From the NCBI GenBank assembly GCA_029863525.1, contig JAOTVL010000001.1, positions 1 to 64,000 on the forward strand: a stretch of 64,000 nt of DNA, given 5' to 3'. The notes beneath the pieces are model-generated. The model ran no database searches. It saw nothing but the letters and a program-made list of their open reading frames with translations, and was not told where the DNA came from. Shown piece after piece: positions 44,614 to 52,206 of the stretch. Origin of the DNA: Gemmatimonadota bacterium (GTDB lineage: Bacteria; Gemmatimonadota; Gemmatimonadetes; Longimicrobiales; Gaopeijiaceae). The stretch's first letter is position 1, and each line of letters starts with the position of its first letter. The position numbers were made by a program, and so were the translations under genes.

Positions 44614-45461
44614 GAAACAGGCACCGTGGCGACCGGACAGAGCGCCGCGCCGATCACGCGCTCCGTGACCGTGTTCTCGGTGCGGCCGAACCGGACCCGG
44701 CTCCAGTGGGTCGACATGCAGATCACGTCGGCCGGAAGCTCTTCGGCCTGAGCGAGGATCTCCGTCGTCGGGTCACCCGGTCGCTGCACGACCCTCCAAC
44801 GGCAGAAGGGAAGGTCAGGAACTTCGGTGCTCATGGATTCCGACTCACCTACGTGAAGAAGCGTGATCTCGAGCGTCGGGTCGTTCATCAGCGCGGCGAT
44901 CGATACGGCCCGCAGCATCGCAGGGCGTGGATCCGTCTGCGGATCGACGGGCACCAGAATATGGCGCAGACCCACGGCGCCCGACCCGGCGTCCACGAAA
45001 TAACGCCCCCCGGCAGGTATGAAAAGCGTGTACACCCGGGCGCCCCGAGCGAGGCGCTCCGCGCCCGACGCACGTACGAGGCGACTGAGACCACTCCTGT
45101 CCTGGGTCGCCAACACCACGAGATCGACAGCATTGCGTTCGATGTATTGCAGAGACGCCGCGACGGGGTCGCGAATGTCGACCTCTATCTTGCTCACGCT
45201 CGCCCGACGTGCCTTCTCCTCCAACGACTCCAGCGTGCCAGCGGACCGCCACTCGGCCAGCTTGCCACGCACGGACGGGAAGTCGACCCAGTTGTCCGTG
45301 GCGCGACGCCCCAAGGCGTGCAGGAGCGTGAACTGCGCGCCTTGTCGGATGGCGATCGCGAGCGCGTGATGGAAGGCACGCTCCGACGCCTCCGAGAGAT
45401 CGGTCGGGTGGAGCACAAAATCGATTCGACCGTGCTGGTGAGGGTCATAGAGGAGCGACAT
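44610..45461 (-). CDS. tandem universal stress protein (two UspA domains)
   Basis: A 283-residue cytosolic protein with two Usp domains (about 14-145 and 160-283). Domain 1 begins 'FVLHPTDLSEASERAFHHAL' and reaches 'DLVVLATQDRSGLSRLVRAS'. Domain 2 begins 'HILVPVDPQTDPRPAMLRAV' and ends 'DVICMSTHWSRVRFGRTENT' then 'CPVATVPVS'. The ATP-binding G-2x-G-9x-G(S/T) loop is not clean in either copy, so it may be of the non-ATP-binding type. It is divergent from the dihaem cytochrome gene, 81 bases apart, consistent with a respiratory or energy-stress role. Confidence 0.85.
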   Translation of the reverse strand: MSLLYDPHQHGRIDFVLHPTDLSEASERAFHHALAIAIRQGAQFTLLHALGRRATDNWVDFPSVRGKLAEWRSAGTLESLEEKARRASVSKIEVDIRDPVAASLQYIERNAVDLVVLATQDRSGLSRLVRASGAERLARGARVYTLFIPAGGRYFVDAGSGAVGLRHILVPVDPQTDPRPAMLRAVSIAALMNDPTLEITLLHVGESESMSTEVPDLPFCRWRVVQRPGDPTTEILAQAEELPADVICMSTHWSRVRFGRTENTVTERVIGAALCPVATVPVS

Positions 45462-45542
45462 GCAGGAATGTGGCACGGCGGCGCCACCGGCCCAAACGAC
45501 GGCGAGGTTGACATGCCTCGGACGTGCCGAGAGGGTAGGCCC

Positions 45543-46259
45543 ATGAAGCGAACGCTCATCGTCCTCGTGGCGGCCTGGATGGGCCTCGGCGCCGCCCAGC
45601 CACTCAGCGGCCAGGAGACGACCACGGAGTCCCTCACGACCGTCGAAGTCGAACGGGTCGGCCGAGCCCTCGAGGGGCGTTTCGCGTGCTTGGGCTGCCA
45701 CAGAATCGACGGGCGCGGCGGGCTCATCGGGCCGATGTTGAACGGCCTCTCCGACCGAGCAGATCTCGCGTACACGGTGGGGATGATCGTCACGCCACAA
45801 GAGACCGTGCCCGGCACGATCATGCCGGAGCAACGGCTGCCACCGCGCGAGGCGGAGCGCCTCGCGCGCTACCTCCTTTCCCTCGGTCCCGCGTCGATCT
45901 CGGGTAGCCAGGCACCCGCAGCGCCTCTCGTCGTGGCCCCGGGTGACTCCCTGAACGGGGCGGCGCTTTATGCGCGTCATTGCGCTGCGTGTCACGGCAC
46001 ATCGGGAGGCGGTGACGGGTGGAATGCCGCCAACTTGCCGGTGACTCCGACCGCGCACGCCGACCCCGTGCTCATGTCTCAGAGACCGGACGACACGCTC
46101 TACGACGGCATCGCCGCGGGTGGGTGGGTGCTCGACAAGAGCCCGTGGATGCCGGCCTTCGGTGCGCTGCTGTCTCCCGGACAGATTCGGGCGCTCGTCG
46201 GCCACATCCGTGATTTGTGCCAGTGTGAACAACCCTCGTGGGCCGCCCGTGGCCGGTAA
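45543..46259 (+). CDS. dihaem periplasmic cytochrome c
   Basis: A 238-residue exported cytochrome with signal peptide 'TLIVLVAAWMGLGAAQPLSG'. Two class I c-type domains: haem motif CLGCH (about 49-53) with 'GRGGLIGPMLNGL' and distal Met near 'GTIMPEQRLP', and CAACH (about 147) with 'MPAFGALLSPGQI' supplying Met. It acts as a periplasmic electron carrier. A TTGACA hexamer at 45508-45513 could be a -35 element. Its stop lies 11 bases inside the octaheme gene's preferred start, so the two are translationally linked. Confidence 0.9.
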   Translation: MKRTLIVLVAAWMGLGAAQPLSGQETTTESLTTVEVERVGRALEGRFACLGCHRIDGRGGLIGPMLNGLSDRADLAYTVGMIVTPQETVPGTIMPEQRLPPREAERLARYLLSLGPASISGSQAPAAPLVVAPGDSLNGAALYARHCAACHGTSGGGDGWNAANLPVTPTAHADPVLMSQRPDDTLYDGIAAGGWVLDKSPWMPAFGALLSPGQIRALVGHIRDLCQCEQPSWAARGR

Positions 46260-48537
46260 GCGTGTGGCCCCGGCCGGAGCCCTTCTCGTTCTCGTCCTGG
46301 CGTGCGGTCAGGAAGAGCCCGCGACGGGCGCTGACGATTCCTTCGGTTTCCCCGCTCCTGACCCCCGACCGGTCCCGATGGTCAGCTCTGCGGACTTCGC
46401 CGGGGCCGAGGCATGCGCCGATTGTCACCGGGAGCAGTACGACCTGTGGGCCCGATCCACGCACGGCACCGCCGGCGGACCAGCGAACGACGAGACGGTC
46501 ATCGCGCCGTTTCGCTCCGAGCCCATCCGGTTCGCCGATGCCGAGGTCATTCCTCGGATCCGCGGCGCTGATTACGTGTTCGTCGTCCGGCAGGACGGTT
46601 TCGAAGAGGAGACCTATCGAGTCGACGGAGTGATCGGGCGCGCACATATGCTCGGCGGGGGCACCCAGGGCTTCATTACTCGACACGTCGACGGCACCGA
46701 GCGTTTCTTGCCCTGGGACTGGTCGGGGACCTCCCGGACCTGGTTCTGCAACACCGGTTCACGAGCCGATCGAGGGTGGGAGCCGATCACGCGGGAGATG
46801 CGACTGGCGGATTGCGGGGATTGGCCGCCGCTCAGGCCCATCGGCACGATCGATCGCTTCGCAAACTGCCAGGAGTGCCACGGCAGCCAGATTCTCACCG
46901 GGCTCGAGGTGGGTTCCGGCTTCGAGACCCGCTATACGACACTAGAGATCAACTGCGAGTCGTGTCACGGCCCAGGGCGCGCCCACGTCGAGGCAACCAG
47001 CATGCCGAGCTACCAACGGGGCGACCCCGTCGAAATGTCGTCTCTCGCGTACTTGGACAAGGACGCTTCCCTCGGGCTTTGCTTCCAATGTCACGCGCTC
47101 AAAGACGTGCTCGCGAATGGGTACCTGCCCGGCGAATCGCTCGAAGCATACTACGCGCTGAAGTACCCGGTGCTCGGGGACCGACCGTACACGATCGACG
47201 GGCGCGTTCGCAGCTTCGCATACCAGGCGACGCACCTGGGAAGCGCATGCTACCTCGACGGCCCGATGGACTGCGTAAGCTGCCACGAGCCGCACGGCCA
47301 GGGATATTGGGACACCGATCGTCGCCCGCTCGCCGATCCGTTCGACGACGGCCAGTGCACTTCCTGTCATGCAAGCAAGGCGATCGAGGTGGAAGCCCAC
47401 ACCTTCCACCCAGCTGGCTCGGACGGCTCGAAGTGCGTCTCGTGTCACATGCCGTACCTTCAGCACCCAGAGGTGGGAGACGGAGTCCCCTTCTCGCGCT
47501 CTGACCACACGATCGCCATTCCCCGTCCCGTCTTCGACGCTGACATCGGGCTCGAGAGCGCCTGTCTCAAATGTCACCAGGACCAGGCGCCGCTCCAGCT
47601 GGAGCGCCAGGTCCGCGCATGGTGGGGCGAGCTCAAGCCGCACAGGCCCACCGTCGGTGGAATGGCCAACGAATTCCGCGCCCGCAATGTCGCCGAAGCG
47701 GGCGCTGCGCTGCTGCACCCGGACGAATCCGACCCACTCCTGCAGTTCCAGGGAATGAGCCGCCTACTCACCGCGTACTTGGGCCCGGACGTCGAAGCAT
47801 TGCCGGCGGACGTCGAGGCCCGCCTCCTTCGCCTCACAACGGATTCCGACCTCGACGTCCGCTCGCTCGCCGCGGCCTCTCTCCACTGGTCTCGCGGAGA
47901 CGACCCCGCCGTACGAGAACGCTTGATCGCGCTCATCGAGAACGAACCGGCGGACTGGCCGCTGCGCAGCCGTTGGCTCCTCGCCCTCGGGTTCCTCGGT
48001 GACAGAGCGCGTGACGAGGGCGACTTCGCCACGAGCGCGTCCGCCTACGAGAAGGCGCTGGAGCTCCGACCCGGCGACCCCCACGTCCTCCATGCGGTCG
48101 GCCAGATGCACAACCGCGCGGGTCAGTTCACACGAGCAATCGAAGCGATCCGGAGCAGCCTCGAGGCAGACCGAAACCAGCCACTCGCCTGGGTGAACCT
48201 GGGAATCGCGCTCGCCGGTTCTGGCGATGCGGTCGGAGCACGACAGGCCTATCAGGAAGCCCTCGTGCTCAATCCCTACGAGTCGCTGGCGCATTTCAAC
48301 CTGGGCAACGCCTTTCAGGAGGCGGGGCGGTACACGGAAGCCGCGGAAGCATACACACGGGCCGTGGAAGCGGAGCCAGGCCTGGGTAGGGCGCATTTCG
48401 AGCTGGGGCGGACCTACATTCGCCTCGAGCGTTACGAGGAGGCACTTCCGCATGCTCGCCGTGCGGTGGAATTCATGCCCGATCATGCCAATTCCCGCCA
48501 GATGCTCGCCGACCTCGAGCGGGCAGTCGGCGGCTGA
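46249..48537 (+). CDS. octaheme c-type cytochrome lipoprotein with C-terminal TPRs
   Basis: A 762-residue protein starting at a GTG. A lipoprotein signal 'GALLVLVLAC' precedes it (Cys about 19). Eight haem-binding CxxCH motifs follow in order: CADCH, CQECH, CESCH, CFQCH, CVSCH, CTSCH, CVSCH and CLKCH, spaced as in cytochrome c554/NrfA-like proteins. A helical/HEAT-like part (about 450-580) and at least four TPRs (about 585-760) complete it. Outer-leaflet periplasmic electron transfer with a TPR docking surface is inferred. No dedicated reductase gene adjoins. Confidence 0.88.
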   Translation: MAGKRVAPAGALLVLVLACGQEEPATGADDSFGFPAPDPRPVPMVSSADFAGAEACADCHREQYDLWARSTHGTAGGPANDETVIAPFRSEPIRFADAEVIPRIRGADYVFVVRQDGFEEETYRVDGVIGRAHMLGGGTQGFITRHVDGTERFLPWDWSGTSRTWFCNTGSRADRGWEPITREMRLADCGDWPPLRPIGTIDRFANCQECHGSQILTGLEVGSGFETRYTTLEINCESCHGPGRAHVEATSMPSYQRGDPVEMSSLAYLDKDASLGLCFQCHALKDVLANGYLPGESLEAYYALKYPVLGDRPYTIDGRVRSFAYQATHLGSACYLDGPMDCVSCHEPHGQGYWDTDRRPLADPFDDGQCTSCHASKAIEVEAHTFHPAGSDGSKCVSCHMPYLQHPEVGDGVPFSRSDHTIAIPRPVFDADIGLESACLKCHQDQAPLQLERQVRAWWGELKPHRPTVGGMANEFRARNVAEAGAALLHPDESDPLLQFQGMSRLLTAYLGPDVEALPADVEARLLRLTTDSDLDVRSLAAASLHWSRGDDPAVRERLIALIENEPADWPLRSRWLLALGFLGDRARDEGDFATSASAYEKALELRPGDPHVLHAVGQMHNRAGQFTRAIEAIRSSLEADRNQPLAWVNLGIALAGSGDAVGARQAYQEALVLNPYESLAHFNLGNAFQEAGRYTEAAEAYTRAVEAEPGLGRAHFELGRTYIRLERYEEALPHARRAVEFMPDHANSRQMLADLERAVGG

Positions 48538-48550
48538 GGAGCGTGTTCTC

Positions 48551-50050
48551 ATGACGCACGACGAATACGTCGCCCATGACGCCACCGGGTTGGCGGAACG
48601 GGTCCGGGCCGGGGACGTGAGTGCCACCGAGCTGTTGGAGTGCGCGCTGCGCCGGATTGAAGGCGTCAACGCCGAGATCAACGCCGTGGTTCGACTCATG
48701 GAGAAGGACGCACGACACGCAGCCGCGCAGGGCGGAAATCAAGGCCGAGGAGCCGGTCCCTTCGCGGGCGTGCCGTTCTTGGCGAAAGACCTGACGACCA
48801 TGTACGCCGGTCACCCCACCTCTGCCGGAAGTCGCTTCCTCGCCGACCACGTCGTCGAGGCGGACTCGGAGCTGGCCCGACGAGTGAAGGCGACCGGCGC
48901 GGTCGTCGCGGGCAAGACGAATACACCAGAGTGGGGTCTGCTGCCGGTGACCGAGCCCGAACTCTGGGGCCCCACGCGAAATCCCTGGCACCTCGACCGC
49001 AGCCCCGGGGGATCCAGCGGCGGGTCGGGCGCGGCGATCGCGGCCGGGATCGTCCCGATGGCGGGCGGGGGCGACGGTGGTGGGTCCATCCGGATCCCGG
49101 CTTCATGCTGCGGACTCTTCGGCTTGAAGCCGACCCGCGGCCGCACGCCCACGGGTCCGAAGCGCGGCCAGCTTTGGCGTGGCGCATCGGTCGAGCACGT
49201 GCTCACGAGAAGTGTGCGCGACAGCGCCGCCATGCTCGACGCGACGCATGGCCCGGACACAGGAGCGCCGTTCGAGATCCCCGCACCCGTCCGCCCTTTC
49301 GCCGAGGAAGTGGAGGCCGATCCCGGGCGTCTCCGGATCGCCTGGACGACGATCCCGAGCGTGCCGACCGAGGTCCATCCTGATTGCATCGCGGCCGTCC
49401 ACGACGCAGTGGCGCTCCTCGAGGAGCTCGGTCACCACCTAGTGGAGGATCACATGCCGATCGACGGACCGACCTTCGCGAAGATGTTCATGACCATCGT
49501 GGCCGGTGAGCTCGGTGCGGACATCGCAGAGGCGTCCGCCGCGGTGGGACGACGACCTGCTCGCTCCGAGCTCGAGCCCGCGACGTGGGCGCTCGGGTTG
49601 CTGTCCGAAGCGCTCTCGGCGAAGAGCTACGCCGAGGCCCTGCGGTGGACCGAGATCATGGGTCGGGACGTCGGGGGGTTCTTCGAGTCGTACGATCTCG
49701 TGCTGACCCCGACGGTCTCGACACCCCCGCCCAAGATCGGGGCCATCTCGCCGAGCGCAACCGAGCGGCGACAGCTCGAGCTTCTCGGGGTGATCGGGTC
49801 GGGACGCCTCATCAAGATGGCGGGCCTCATCGAACAGGCCGCCAAGACCGCGCTCGACTTCATCCCGTGGACGCCGATCTACAACGTCACGGGCCAGCCC
49901 GCGATGTCGGTTCCGCTCTATTGGAACGATGCGGGCCTGCCGATCGGCGTGCACCTCGTCGGCCACTTCGCGGACGAGGCGACCCTTTTCCGAGTCGCCG
50001 GTCAGCTCGAGCGCGCTCGCCCTTGGTTCGACCGCCTCCCGAGCCTCTAG
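48551..50050 (+). CDS. amidase signature family enzyme
   Basis: A 499-residue amidase. The Ser-cisSer-Lys triad is visible: Lys79 in 'FLAKDLTTM', cis-Ser155 in '[12 protein letters not shown]' and nucleophile Ser179 in '[16 protein letters not shown]'. It hydrolyses a carbon-nitrogen amide bond; the substrate class is broad and includes amino-acid amides and peptides. No GatB/GatC partner is nearby, so GatA is unlikely. It starts 13 bases after the octaheme gene's stop on the same strand, perhaps by readthrough rather than a common function. Confidence 0.9.
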   Translation: MTHDEYVAHDATGLAERVRAGDVSATELLECALRRIEGVNAEINAVVRLMEKDARHAAAQGGNQGRGAGPFAGVPFLAKDLTTMYAGHPTSAGSRFLADHVVEADSELARRVKATGAVVAGKTNTPEWGLLPVTEPELWGPTRNPWHLDRSPGGSSGGSGAAIAAGIVPMAGGGDGGGSIRIPASCCGLFGLKPTRGRTPTGPKRGQLWRGASVEHVLTRSVRDSAAMLDATHGPDTGAPFEIPAPVRPFAEEVEADPGRLRIAWTTIPSVPTEVHPDCIAAVHDAVALLEELGHHLVEDHMPIDGPTFAKMFMTIVAGELGADIAEASAAVGRRPARSELEPATWALGLLSEALSAKSYAEALRWTEIMGRDVGGFFESYDLVLTPTVSTPPPKIGAISPSATERRQLELLGVIGSGRLIKMAGLIEQAAKTALDFIPWTPIYNVTGQPAMSVPLYWNDAGLPIGVHLVGHFADEATLFRVAGQLERARPWFDRLPSL

Positions 50051-50122
50051 CGCCTCACGATCTGGAGCGATCGCCGCGCCGACGGCGCTGTGCGGCACAC
50101 AAAGCCGGCTCCGGCGTCGCGG

Positions 50123-51187
50123 CTAGGAGCCTTCGCCCCGCTCGACGAAGAGCGTCTGCGTCGGGTATGCGAATTCGATCCCGCGCTCGTCGAACGCCTC
50201 GTGAATGCGCAGATATACGTCCTGCTTGATGTCCATGTGCAGCGCGTACTCGGGGGCGAGCACGAAGTAGACGGATTCGAAGGTGATCGCGAAGTCTCCG
50301 TAGCTTGCCAGGTGAGAGCGGTCGAAGCGGACCTGATCCTCCGGACGTGCCTCGATCGCCTCACGGATGATCCCGGGAATCGCGCGCAGTGCCTCGCGGG
50401 GCGTTTGGTACGTGACCCCGATTTGAAGCACCACTCGCCGCTGGTACATGCGGCCGTAATTTCGGATGCGGCTGTCCAGGAGGTCGGTGTTCGAGAAGAC
50501 GACCTGCTCACCCGATAGGCTCCTTACCCGCGTCGTCTTCACGCCGATCGCCTCCACGTTGCCCATGAAGTCGCCCACGGTCACGAAGTCGCCGATCAGG
50601 AACGGTTTGTCGAAGGCGATCGAGATCGATGCGAAGAGGTCGCCCAGTATGTTCTGCGCCGCGAGCGCCACGGCGACGCCTCCGATCCCGAGCCCCGCGA
50701 TGAGCGCGGTCACGTCGACGCCCACGTTCTCGAGCGCAAGCAGGACGACCATGGACCAGAGGGCGAGCCGGAGACCGATGCCGATCATGTTCAGCGTCAT
50801 CAGCTCCGACGGATCGACGTCCGCCTTCTCCTCGGACCGATGGGCCAGCCACGATGACAGCGCCTGGCTCGACCAGAAGCCGGCCTGGATCACGAGCGCG
50901 ATGATCGCGATGCTCCGGAGCGCTGAAGTCCAGGGATCCGGGAGCTCCAGCAACTGACTCCCGAAAAACACCGCGACGGGGACGATCAGCGTCGACTTGG
51001 TGGCCGTCATGGAAACGGCGATCACGTCGTCCCAGTACACGTTCGTTCTGCTGGCCACCCGCGTGAGAAGGCGCGCGAGCCAACCACTCATGAAGCGCAG
51101 TACGAGAAACGACCCCAGCGCCACCCCGAACGCGAGCGCCCAAGTCTGGCCGGAATTCCCGAGGAAGGTGCCGGAGAGGAGGTCCAT
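50123..51187 (-). CDS. MscS-family mechanosensitive channel
   Basis: A 354-residue protein: N-terminal helices at about 12-32 and 65-110, a pore helix region 'ALIAGLGIGGVAVALAAQNI' with the glycine/alanine pattern of TM3, 'FDKPFLIGDFVTVGD' starting the beta domain, and 'TRVRSLSGEQVVFSNTDLLD' typical of MscS. The role is emergency ion release on osmotic downshock. The ATG at 51187 is 4 bases from the upstream hydrolase stop, so the genes form an operon-like pair. It is convergent with the amidase. Confidence 0.9.
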   Translation of the reverse strand: MDLLSGTFLGNSGQTWALAFGVALGSFLVLRFMSGWLARLLTRVASRTNVYWDDVIAVSMTATKSTLIVPVAVFFGSQLLELPDPWTSALRSIAIIALVIQAGFWSSQALSSWLAHRSEEKADVDPSELMTLNMIGIGLRLALWSMVVLLALENVGVDVTALIAGLGIGGVAVALAAQNILGDLFASISIAFDKPFLIGDFVTVGDFMGNVEAIGVKTTRVRSLSGEQVVFSNTDLLDSRIRNYGRMYQRRVVLQIGVTYQTPREALRAIPGIIREAIEARPEDQVRFDRSHLASYGDFAITFESVYFVLAPEYALHMDIKQDVYLRIHEAFDERGIEFAYPTQTLFVERGEGS

Positions 51188-51191
51188 CGAT

Positions 51192-52175
51192 TCAGCGGGG
51201 GTTTGGAGGAAAGACGTCGGTCAGAAAGTCGCGGACGGCGCTTCGCACTTCGGCGTTGCTCGCCGGAGACACGATGTCACCGGCAACCACATGACGCATG
51301 GGGTCGGTGGACCCCTCGACGACATACCGCCGGACCTCGGTGCCGGTAAGGCGCATCAAGACCCGCTCGGTCTCGGCGGCATCGACCACCTCGTCGTCCG
51401 GTGAGTATACAAGAAGTACGGGGGCCTTCACGCCGGTGAGATCAGCCGTCCTCATGTGCTCCACGAGGGCCATCATCGGTGGGAGAGCTCCGGTGGGATA
51501 GCAGGTCGTCCAATGTCGCTCCTGAGCATCGTTCTCAGGGGTGAAGCACCGTTCTGGACCTATGATGGCCCGCGCGAGGGTGCTACCCCACGGGTACAGG
51601 AGAATCCGAGACGAGCGGTCCTTCGGCTGGAAGTTCGGCGAGATCAACACCAGCGCGTCGATCCGCTCAGCCGCCTCCGGGCGTGCGGCCGCCCAAAGCG
51701 CGAGCGTTCCGCCGGTGGACGTGCCCACGAGGATCACGTGCTCCCCGATCCGCTCGCCGATCACGACCGCCTCAGCCGTGTCCGAAAGCCACGCTTCGAC
51801 CGTGGCCTCGGCCATGGCGGGACCATCACGGCCGTGTCCGGTGAGTCGGCTGAAATAGACGTTCGCCCCGAAATCGCTCGCGAGCTCGCTCACGACCGGC
51901 TCGATCTCGTGGCGATCGGCCGAGAAGCCGTGCAGATACACCAGCGAGATCGGGGTGCGCTCCGTTCTCGTCGGATCGAGCCACACGACCTCTCGATCGT
52001 CGCCCGGCCTCAGGTCGGGCACGCCGGCTTCCACACTCCCGAGGTACGCGTCGATGTCGGTGGCCAGGGTGGGCTCGACCCACGCTTCGTCGAAGGTGGT
52101 CCGCGGACCCGCTGCGAAAACCAGCGAAGCGACGGCGGCCGAGCCTGCGATCAGCCCGATCCGGCGTCGCACCAC
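51192..52175 (-). CDS. alpha/beta hydrolase
   Basis: About 327 residues from a GTG at 52175. A basic N-terminus and hydrophobic segment (about 5-25, 'IGLIAGSAAVASLVFAAG') suggest export or anchoring. The core has 'VYLHGFSADRHEI' (oxyanion loop), nucleophile elbow 'LVGTSTGGTLALW', acid 'YSPDDEVVD' and a C-terminal 'DPMRHVV' His region. The longer in-frame ATG at 52274 would overlap the S9 peptidase by 68 bases. The substrate is an ester or similar; unknown. It is operon-like with S9 upstream and MscS downstream. Confidence 0.82.
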   Translation of the reverse strand: MVRRRIGLIAGSAAVASLVFAAGPRTTFDEAWVEPTLATDIDAYLGSVEAGVPDLRPGDDREVVWLDPTRTERTPISLVYLHGFSADRHEIEPVVSELASDFGANVYFSRLTGHGRDGPAMAEATVEAWLSDTAEAVVIGERIGEHVILVGTSTGGTLALWAAARPEAAERIDALVLISPNFQPKDRSSRILLYPWGSTLARAIIGPERCFTPENDAQERHWTTCYPTGALPPMMALVEHMRTADLTGVKAPVLLVYSPDDEVVDAAETERVLMRLTGTEVRRYVVEGSTDPMRHVVAGDIVSPASNAEVRSAVRDFLTDVFPPNPR

Positions 52176-52206
52176 CCGCGAGAGGCCGTGCCTTTGCGGT
52201 CGAACG

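Noticed and set aside
48551..50050. GatA subunit of aspartyl/glutamyl-tRNA amidotransferase
   Set aside because: No gatB or gatC nearby, and the neighbours are cytochrome and MscS genes. A generic amidase is the safer call.
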